From Dongia_B sp035539215 (GTDB lineage: Bacteria; Pseudomonadota; Alphaproteobacteria; Dongiales; Dongiaceae): 64,000 bases of DNA. The notes below the pieces were generated by a model, which worked only from the letters and a program-made list of their open reading frames with translations, ran no database searches and was not told the origin of the DNA. Position 1 is the stretch's first letter; every line of letters begins with the position of its first letter. The DNA lies in the NCBI GenBank assembly GCA_035539215.1, contig DATLIX010000215.1, positions 1 to 64,000 of the forward strand. Reading direction: 5' to 3'. Made by a program: the position numbers and the translations under genes. Positions 57,807-64,000 of this stretch are shown in pieces.

Positions 57807-59096
57807 TTAGAACTTCCACTTGACGGCGGTGATGAGGGCGACAGCGGTGTCATGCCGGGCATGGAAGTCATGCTCGGCGATACCGCGCATCAGCGTCTCG
57901 TCGCGCTCGAAGGCGTTGCGCTGGGAACCATCCGCCGCCGTATAGGTGGCATCGGTCGACATCGCGAGGCTGAGAGCGAGGGAGTCGAAGATCATGATCT
58001 GCGCCATATCGGAGAAATAAATCTCCGATTCATCGCCGCCGACGCCGAGATTGGCCGGGATCGCCGTCGTGTTCTTGAAGGCATAGCCGAGCAGCGTCTT
58101 GTTTTCGCTCATCTCGTCCTTGTAGACGTAGAACCCGTTGGCGTTCTTCAGGTTCTTGAGGAAGAGCTCGGTCCGGGGATGGAAGAACCAGGCCGGCTCC
58201 AGCATCGGGATATTGGCCTGCGACAGCTTCAGCACCGCGTTATTCAGTTCCGCGGAGACCGTGTCGAGGGTCGGCGTGCCGTTGCTCGGGACGGTATTGC
58301 CGGCCCGGGTGGCGATCGTCTTCAGGCCGACCGGATAATCCTGGGTGCCGTCACCGCGCAGGAAGGCGAAGTCTTCCGTGCGGGCCAGGCCGAGGACGAT
58401 ATCCTGCTGGACGATGCGATCGGTCTGCGGCGAGGCATAACGCAGGAGATCATTCGAGATCGGCGTCAGGACGCGCAATTTCTTGAACGTCGCGACGATA
58501 TCGCCGAACTGAGCCTGCTCGGCCGACAGCGAACCGCCTTCCGAACCATAGCTGCCGGTCACACCGGAGGTCTGACGCGGCATGCGCATGGTACCGCGCG
58601 GCATCGGCACCGTGAGGGCACCGCTGGAACGAACCACCGTCGCCGGACGCAGCAGCTCGATCACCTGGTCGGCGAAGTCTTCCGGCACGAGCGCACCGCC
58701 ATCGGCGGCAACCGCGGTGCTCAGCGCCTTGGTGACGACGTCGTCATCACCATAGGTGCGCTTGGCATGGTCCGCGGCCTGATGCACGCTGCCGCCGCCG
58801 GCGTAGAGGGATTTCACATAGCGGCCGACCGGATAATCCTTCTCCTTGGCGCGGGCCGGGACAGTCGCCGCCGGCTGTGCGCCGCCGCCGACCGGCATCG
58901 CCTTGGCGGCCGAGGCCTGGAATGCCCGATCCAGCTTGTCGATTTCCTTATCGAGACCCTTGATCTCGGTCTCGGCATCGTCGAACTCCTTGGTAACTTC
59001 CGGCGTCATTTCAGCCGCCGGCATCTCGGCGATCGCGTTCATGCGATCGGAGAGCTGGAGGCGCTTGGCGACCAGCTCTGCGCGGTTTTTAGCCAT
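57807..59096 (-). CDS. Major capsid protein (HK97 fold)
   Basis: 429 residues from the ATG at 59096 (GGAGCCTCTC before it). Residues 1-110 are a helical delta/scaffold domain (LQLSDRMNAIAEM, EITDAETEIKGLDKEIDKLD-like coil) probably removed by the protease; the rest is the HK97 capsid fold (TKALSTAVAADGGALVPEDFADQVIELLRPATVVR, ANIPMLEPAWFFHPRT, GGDESEIYFSDM). Preceded by the 17-nt leader element. Confidence 0.92.
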   Translation of the reverse strand: MAKNRAELVAKRLQLSDRMNAIAEMPAAEMTPEVTKEFDDAETEIKGLDKEIDKLDRAFQASAAKAMPVGGGAQPAATVPARAKEKDYPVGRYVKSLYAGGGSVHQAADHAKRTYGDDDVVTKALSTAVAADGGALVPEDFADQVIELLRPATVVRSSGALTVPMPRGTMRMPRQTSGVTGSYGSEGGSLSAEQAQFGDIVATFKKLRVLTPISNDLLRYASPQTDRIVQQDIVLGLARTEDFAFLRGDGTQDYPVGLKTIATRAGNTVPSNGTPTLDTVSAELNNAVLKLSQANIPMLEPAWFFHPRTELFLKNLKNANGFYVYKDEMSENKTLLGYAFKNTTAIPANLGVGGDESEIYFSDMAQIMIFDSLALSLAMSTDATYTAADGSQRNAFERDETLMRGIAEHDFHARHDTAVALITAVKWKF

Positions 59097-59113
59097 GAGA
59101 GGCTCCTTCAGTG

Positions 59114-59155
59114 GGGACGCGGCGACATCGCGTCGCCGCTGCCTTGCCCAAGGGC
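59114..59155 (-). promoter_or_regulatory. Shared 17-nt leader element and hairpin, capsid copy
   Basis: GCCCTTGGGCAAGGCAG on the minus strand (59155-59139), 43 bases before the capsid ATG, followed by the hairpin GCGGCGAC/GTCGCCGC (about 59138-59118). The tail-tube gene has the same element, spacing and following hairpin. GGCAGCC (59180-59174) lies upstream of it. Confidence 0.6.
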
Positions 59156-59188
59156 GGAAGGGGCAATCCCGGCGGCTGCCGGAATTAG

Positions 59189-60472
59189 TCAGGCGACCTG
59201 TTTCGCCCGTTTGGTGATGGCGTTCTTGGTGCGAACCTGCGTCCGGGCTTTGCCGAGCGCGACGGCCAGCAGCTCGTCGGATTCTTCCTTCGCCATCGCA
59301 ACCAGGGCGTCGGCACAAGCCTGCAGCGCATTTGCGAGCATGCCGGGGACGAGCGAATCATCGCCTTCCCAATCGGCCTCATCCTCGGCGCCCATCTGGA
59401 GCCAGCCCAGCGTCTGCAGGCATTCCGCCAGATAGGCCACGTCATAGAGACCCTTGGTCTTGAGGCGCTCGAGGAGCTTCGTTTTGATGCGGGCAATCGC
59501 CTTGTCGTTTTTCATCTTCGCCTCATAGCTGTCGATGACGCTCCGGGCCTTTTCCTTGGCTGCGTCGGGGATGTCGGTACCGGAAAGACGGGACGCCGCG
59601 GCGCGGAGACCGCCTGGCATGGCCTTCAGCTCGCCGTCGATGAGCTCGGCGAAAGGCAGCTTGTAGCCGCCGCGTTCTGCGGCGTTCTTCAGGTCATAGA
59701 CCAGGAAGCCGCGTTTGGCCTTGGTGGCATCGATCTTGCCGTCTTCGCCTTCGGCATCATCCAGCATCTTCTTGGCGGCGGCCGGTCCATCCCAGGTGCC
59801 GTCATCGCCAAGCGGGAGATCGCTCGCTGCGCCGACACGCCAATCGGTTTCATCGGCCTTCTGGACGATGGTGGATTTCAGGTGGAAACCTTTCCCGAGC
59901 ACCAGCGGCGTTGCCGGATCGGCAAGCCACGCCTTGAGCACTTCTCCGGCCCTGGCGGTCTGCTCAATTGACATATGCTCGTCCGATTCCAGCCAGAACC
60001 GCGCGCCATCGAATTCCGCCGATTTGGCGGTCGTCACGGCGTTGTCGTTGCAGCCGATGCCGACACAGGAGATCTCGAGGAGTTTCCATTTGGTGAAGAC
60101 GATGCCGCCGCCCTTGCGCGGTTCCGCCTCCTCCGGATCGAAGCCAACCGAGACGTCGGTCAGGACGCCTGATTTGTAGAGATTGCAGGCGAGATCGGCG
60201 AGATCGCTGATGCCCTTTTCCAGGAAGGTGATGACGGCATCGACCGACTTGTCGGTGATCGTGACCTCGGCGCTGCCGAGCGTATTGGCGATCTTCGATT
60301 CATGATCGGCGAAGACCTTGACCGTCTGCGTGTTGCCGCGCAGCGAGCAGCCTTTCGGGATCAGGATATCGCCGACCATATCGACCGTCGCATCCGAGGC
60401 ACGGACACGAATCTGGCGATCGCCGAGACCGTCGCTTTTCACGACGGCGGCATTGGCAAATTTCTTGTTCAT
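59189..60472 (-). CDS. Prohead protease (HK97/U35 type)
   Basis: 427 residues from the ATG at 60472 (AAGGTGTGAC before it). Residues 20-170 are the protease with His57 in FADHES and Ser108 in TDVSVGF. Residues 185-427 form a long extra region with DWRVGAASDLPLGDD, KRGFLVYDLKNAAERGGYKLPFAELIDGEL and helical ends, which may be a scaffold. Longer than HK97 gp4; extended forms are, as I recall, usual in Rhizobiales phages. Confidence 0.85.
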   Translation of the reverse strand: MNKKFANAAVVKSDGLGDRQIRVRASDATVDMVGDILIPKGCSLRGNTQTVKVFADHESKIANTLGSAEVTITDKSVDAVITFLEKGISDLADLACNLYKSGVLTDVSVGFDPEEAEPRKGGGIVFTKWKLLEISCVGIGCNDNAVTTAKSAEFDGARFWLESDEHMSIEQTARAGEVLKAWLADPATPLVLGKGFHLKSTIVQKADETDWRVGAASDLPLGDDGTWDGPAAAKKMLDDAEGEDGKIDATKAKRGFLVYDLKNAAERGGYKLPFAELIDGELKAMPGGLRAAASRLSGTDIPDAAKEKARSVIDSYEAKMKNDKAIARIKTKLLERLKTKGLYDVAYLAECLQTLGWLQMGAEDEADWEGDDSLVPGMLANALQACADALVAMAKEESDELLAVALGKARTQVRTKNAITKRAKQVA

Positions 60473-60473
60473 G

Positions 60474-61799
60474 TCACACCTTCTCGGATTGACCTGCGGG
60501 CGGCCGGCCGGCGCCATCATCGGCCGATCCATTGATGTCGCTGCCCTGCGGCACCATGCTCGACGGAACGAGCAACTTGTCGCCGTCTGGGTCCTGCTTG
60601 AGATTTTCGGCCTTGCGGGCCTCGTTCTGCTTGAGGAAGCCGCTCATGATGCCGGTGCGATAGTTGGTGTAGCGGGTTTGCACATCGGCCCGGGCGAGCT
60701 GCGTCTCGTCGAAATCGATCTCGTAGTCGGAAAGGTCGAGATCAAAGGTGCGCTCCAGGCTGGTCTCCCAGCGCTCGAGATCCGGCATGATCGTGTTGTT
60801 GACGTAATCCTGGTCCTGCTGGGCAAGCGATGCCTTGGCGACGCCATCCATCATGCCGACCTTGTGCGGCGGCATCCGGAAGAAGCGGCAGATCTCCAGG
60901 ATCTGATCCTTGCGGGACTGGGCGAATTCCATGTCGACGGAATCCATGCCGAGCTTTTCCCAGCTGAGGCCGTTCTCCAGCACCGGCGTCGAGCCGGTAT
61001 TGATGAGGCCGCCGACCAGCGATTGCCACAGGCTCTTGAGCCGCTTGGCGCCCTCATCCGTCAAGCTCTTGTCGGTCTTCAGGATGCCGGACGGCCGGGC
61101 GCCGTTGCCGATCCAGCGTGCCGCCTGCTGCTCCTGAGCCATGGCGAGGCCGATCGCTTCCCGCGCCAGCTGGATCCGCGAATAGCCGAGCAACGTATTC
61201 AGGGTCAGGCCGCGAAGATGGATGATGTCCTCGGCGGCGATCACCGCGCCGTAATCGGACAGCTTCGCCTGTTCCCAGAGGCCCAGCCGGGCGACGTTAT
61301 ACATCAGGCGACCATCCGGGCCGGCCATCATGATGACCTGCGCCGGGTTGATCGGGATCACCTCTTCGATGTTGCCGCGGCGGTCATAGAGCTTCACCGC
61401 ATAGGCGTTCTGATGCAGCAGACAATTGAGTTCCATCTGTTCGACAAACTGGAACCAGGTCTGAAAATCGTTCGGACGCTTCAACAACAGGGCGATCGGA
61501 TGCTGCTTCGGGCTGATCTCTGCCCTGTCACCATCCGGAAGCTGTCGGTACAGCCTGGCTGTGCAGCGCGCGACATCCTCGGCCCGGATCGAAACACAGG
61601 CGAAGACGGTCGAGACCTGCAGCGCCGTCACCTGGTTCATGGTGACGCCGGTCAGCGACCGCACCGAGCCGGCCAATGACGGCAGCGAGAATGTGCCACC
61701 TGACCATGTACCGCCCTCGGCCGCTGCCTTCGCCGCAGGCGCAGAGACACCCTCGCCCGTTGCAGCTTCACGGCTGAACAGTCGTTTCAGGAAGCTCAT
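60474..61799 (-). CDS. Portal protein (HK97 family)
   Basis: 441 residues. VTALQVSTVFACVSIRAEDVARCTARLYRQ, HPIALLLKRPNDFQTWFQFVEQM and FRMPPHKVGMMDG...SLAQQDQDYVNNTIMPDLERWE are hallmark HK97 portal phrases. Forms the dodecameric DNA entry ring. It ends one base before the protease start region. Confidence 0.95.
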   Translation of the reverse strand: MSFLKRLFSREAATGEGVSAPAAKAAAEGGTWSGGTFSLPSLAGSVRSLTGVTMNQVTALQVSTVFACVSIRAEDVARCTARLYRQLPDGDRAEISPKQHPIALLLKRPNDFQTWFQFVEQMELNCLLHQNAYAVKLYDRRGNIEEVIPINPAQVIMMAGPDGRLMYNVARLGLWEQAKLSDYGAVIAAEDIIHLRGLTLNTLLGYSRIQLAREAIGLAMAQEQQAARWIGNGARPSGILKTDKSLTDEGAKRLKSLWQSLVGGLINTGSTPVLENGLSWEKLGMDSVDMEFAQSRKDQILEICRFFRMPPHKVGMMDGVAKASLAQQDQDYVNNTIMPDLERWETSLERTFDLDLSDYEIDFDETQLARADVQTRYTNYRTGIMSGFLKQNEARKAENLKQDPDGDKLLVPSSMVPQGSDINGSADDGAGRPPAGQSEKV

Positions 61800-61805
61800 T
61801 TCGCC

Positions 61806-63518
61806 TCAAGCAAGGATGATTGCGTCGCGCTCGTTGTAGATGAAGCGGCCGCCAGCCACCGGATTCTTGGCCATGCATGCCGCGGCATCGAAGGTCGCCA
61901 TCAACGGGTCGATTTTCGCCGAGCCGGCCGCCTGTTTCGTGATCGTGATCGCATTGCCGGCCGGGACAACTTTGGCATTGCTGACGCACCAGTTCATGAG
62001 CGGTGTCCCGCCGTGAACAAACTTCTTGCCGGCGAGCTTCCGTTCAACGGTCTTGATCGTCATTGTCAGCGTCCAGCCCTGCCTGATCGCCACGATGTTG
62101 GCATCTTCGCCGCCCTCGCCGCCGGCAGAGAAGCCGCGCAACTCCAGCGCATCGACGATCTCGGTGATCCCAGCCGGGTCCACGCCGATCCCGTCCTTCT
62201 CTGGGAACAGCCCGGTATCATTGACCCGGTCCAGTATCTGGCACAGTGCCTCGATGTCCTCACCGACCTCCTCGATCAGAGTGAGGTCGCCGTTCTCCTC
62301 ATAGTCTTTCAGTTTGGTGGCGATATCGGTCCGCCGCTCCAAAACCGTCGGGTGAGCCCATGCATGGATCCAGAGCAGCCAGCGGCGCGTGTCGCGCTCC
62401 CTGCCCAGGATCGCCAGGCCGAGCAGATCATCAAGGCCGCCGCCATCGATCCCGGCCGTTACGACCTCACTGCGGTCAAGCAGCTCTTCCAGCGTGAGCG
62501 CAACATCTGCCGCCGCTTCCCAATGGTTCGCGCCGACCCAATCGTCGGATTTCAGCCCGAGGCCGGATTCGACATTGAAATGCTTGGCAATGAACAGGCT
62601 GGCCTCGCCCGGGCCTTCCTGCTGTTTCTGCGCGAATGTGGTTATCAGCCACTGTTCGTCGACAGACTTCCCGAGGCTCGGATTTGGGATATACCAGGTT
62701 GTCCGGTCCTGATAGGCCTTCGCCTTGACCATCGCCTCTGGATATTCATAGATCAGCGGCAACGATGTCGGATCATCGATCTTGCCATCGCGCACGGCGC
62801 GGAAGTATTTGAGCTTCTGCTTGAAGACGCCCGCCGGCTGCTCGTCGCTTTGCGTCGTCGCATAGATGACGAAGCCTTCCGGCCGCGAGGCCTGCGAGCC
62901 GGTCGCCTCCGACAGGATATTCGCTGCCTGCAGCTTCTTGCCGAACAGCCAAAGCTCGTCGATGAATACCGCAGTCGCCTTCGTGCCGCCGACGACATCG
63001 GCATCGGCCGACTTGACGATCAACTTCGATCCGTCCAGCCGGTTAACGATCTCGCGCATTACATTCGAGGGCTTGAACCTCGCAAGAAGTGCGCTGTCCT
63101 CCATCACCATCCCATAGGCGGGATCGAAACTGTTATCGGCGACATCCTTGGTCGGCGCCAGGATCAAGAATTCGCCCATCGCACGCTCATTCATGATGAG
63201 CGCTGTCATCATGATGCCGGCGGCGATCGTGCTCTTGCCGTTCTTCTTGCTGATCAACACGAAGATCTGGCGGATCAGCTGGCGCTTCAGTTCTGAGTCG
63301 AAGCAACCGAAGACGACCCAGACGAGATCAAATATCCATTCCGGGCAGCACTCGCCAAGCGTCGGCTTCCCGGGGATATCGGAGACCTTCAGCCGCTTGA
63401 AGATCCGAAGGGCCTTTGCTGCTCGGTGCCGATCTATCGGCAGACCGTCCGGCAAAAGGCTTTCCCGGGCAATGATCCGCTGTTCCCAGTCAGGCCTAGC
63501 AGTCGTCCAGGTGATCAA
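61806..63518 (-). CDS. terL: Terminase large subunit
   Basis: 570 residues. Walker A SKKNGKST (90-97), Walker B VFIDELW (184-190), ATP-coupling VIYATTQS (217-224) and a C-terminal RNase H-type nuclease with Asp358 in AGIDGGGLDDLLGL and later acidic residues. Matches the Terminase_1 family. Packages and cuts concatemeric phage DNA. Overlaps the small subunit gene by four bases. Confidence 0.95.
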   Translation of the reverse strand: MITWTTARPDWEQRIIARESLLPDGLPIDRHRAAKALRIFKRLKVSDIPGKPTLGECCPEWIFDLVWVVFGCFDSELKRQLIRQIFVLISKKNGKSTIAAGIMMTALIMNERAMGEFLILAPTKDVADNSFDPAYGMVMEDSALLARFKPSNVMREIVNRLDGSKLIVKSADADVVGGTKATAVFIDELWLFGKKLQAANILSEATGSQASRPEGFVIYATTQSDEQPAGVFKQKLKYFRAVRDGKIDDPTSLPLIYEYPEAMVKAKAYQDRTTWYIPNPSLGKSVDEQWLITTFAQKQQEGPGEASLFIAKHFNVESGLGLKSDDWVGANHWEAAADVALTLEELLDRSEVVTAGIDGGGLDDLLGLAILGRERDTRRWLLWIHAWAHPTVLERRTDIATKLKDYEENGDLTLIEEVGEDIEALCQILDRVNDTGLFPEKDGIGVDPAGITEIVDALELRGFSAGGEGGEDANIVAIRQGWTLTMTIKTVERKLAGKKFVHGGTPLMNWCVSNAKVVPAGNAITITKQAAGSAKIDPLMATFDAAACMAKNPVAGGRFIYNERDAIILA

Positions 63519-63967
63519 TTCGGCCGGGTTCCCGGCAGCGGCGCCAGGTCATCGCCCCATTCGGAATTGACGCCGGCGGCCAGGGCTTCAGCCCGCTGCT
63601 GTTCCTTCTTACCCTTCGGTTTACCACCCTGGGGAACGGCCGCCGCGGCATCAGGCTTGTCAGCTGCTGCAGCCGGCTCATCGAAGGGCAATGCCGCCCG
63701 GGTCATCTCCTCGAGGCGCTTGATCAGCGCGGCATTGCCCTTACGCGCACCTTCGAACATCATGTTCAGCACTTCCTGGCGCTTCTTCGCGTAGCCGTTT
63801 TTCAGCTCGTTCTCGAAGTGCTGTTCCAGCGTCGGGATGCTGCAGCCGATCGCTCGGCTAATCGTGTCCTTGCTGTCGCCGCAGGCCATCATGCGCTCGA
63901 CCGTCCGGCGCATCGCAGCGGTCGGCTTGAACGCTGGCCTGCCTCGCTTGCGCCTTGGCTGCGTCAT
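63515..63967 (-). CDS. terS: Terminase small subunit
   Basis: 150 residues. A helix-turn-helix at 30-57 (GDSKDTISRAIGCSIPTLEQHFENELKNG) and a coiled coil (60-92) precede an Ala/Pro/Lys-rich tail. It recognises the packaging site and recruits the large subunit. Only 33 bases separate its ATG from the window end, and the HNH gene that should precede it is at the other window end. Confidence 0.85.
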   Translation of the reverse strand: MTQPRRKRGRPAFKPTAAMRRTVERMMACGDSKDTISRAIGCSIPTLEQHFENELKNGYAKKRQEVLNMMFEGARKGNAALIKRLEEMTRAALPFDEPAAAADKPDAAAAVPQGGKPKGKKEQQRAEALAAGVNSEWGDDLAPLPGTRPN

Positions 63968-64000
63968 TGAAGTCGCTCGATTATTTTGGGGGTTTGGGCA

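Noticed and set aside
62013..63296. 427-residue plus-strand open frame
   Set aside because: Complement of the terminase large subunit with no recognisable domain.

Overview
The window looks like an almost complete temperate siphophage genome rather than a piece of bacterial chromosome. No host housekeeping gene is visible. Two divergent transcription units start at an immunity region near 10.6-12.3 kb. The leftward unit seems to continue across the window edges: an HNH endonuclease gene ends at base 36, and the terminase small subunit, its usual neighbour, begins at 63967 on the same strand. Joining the two ends gives the canonical order HNH - TerS - TerL - portal - protease - capsid, so the sequence is probably a circular or cos-linearised phage genome of about 64 kb. 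A putative intact attP next to the integrase, with phage genes on both sides, also points to the excised or virion form. The high GC content, CtrA-like and GapR-like proteins, gene-transfer-agent-type tail proteins and a tRNA-Phe-like att core point to a Rhizobiales or other alphaproteobacterial host (inference).

Layout. 0-10.2 kb (minus): replication and nucleic-acid metabolism (DnaB helicase, DUF1376-like initiator, MT-A70 methylase, CtrA-like winged helix, GP88, ParB-like, RuvC-like). 10.3-12.3 kb: a Cro-like gene and a CI-like S24 repressor face each other across 18-bp operators (ATCGCG-N6-CGCGAT) that recur upstream of the rightward operon. 12.2-31.6 kb (plus): a long, tightly coupled early/accessory operon with an ECF sigma factor, RecT, a protein with 25 tetrapeptide repeats, an HNH nuclease, a SpoU methyltransferase, a HerA/FtsK-like ATPase gene with a tRNA-Gly inside its reading frame, many small unknown genes, an excisionase-like protein and a tyrosine integrase. 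31.6-36.3 kb (minus): an O-acyltransferase (possible lysogenic conversion) and the lysis cassette (Rz/Rz1-like spanins, papain-like protease, lytic transglycosylase, holin candidates). 36.3-50.5 kb (minus): fibres, tail hub, tape measure, frameshifted tail chaperone and tail tube. 51-56 kb (minus): an unusual block of glycosyltransferases, methyltransferases and DUF115-like proteins between head-connector and tail genes. 56-64 kb (minus): connectors, capsid, protease, portal and terminase.

Control logic (inferred). The CI-like repressor holds both early arms off through shared operators. The late leftward operon appears to start at a sigma70-type promoter near 480-507, flanked by an 11-bp inverted repeat and followed by a terminator, which resembles a lambda-like antitermination switch. 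Capsid and tail-tube genes share a 17-nt leader element with the same spacing to the start codon, and the tail-tube gene lies between two intrinsic terminators. All functional calls come from reading motifs; no database search was possible.
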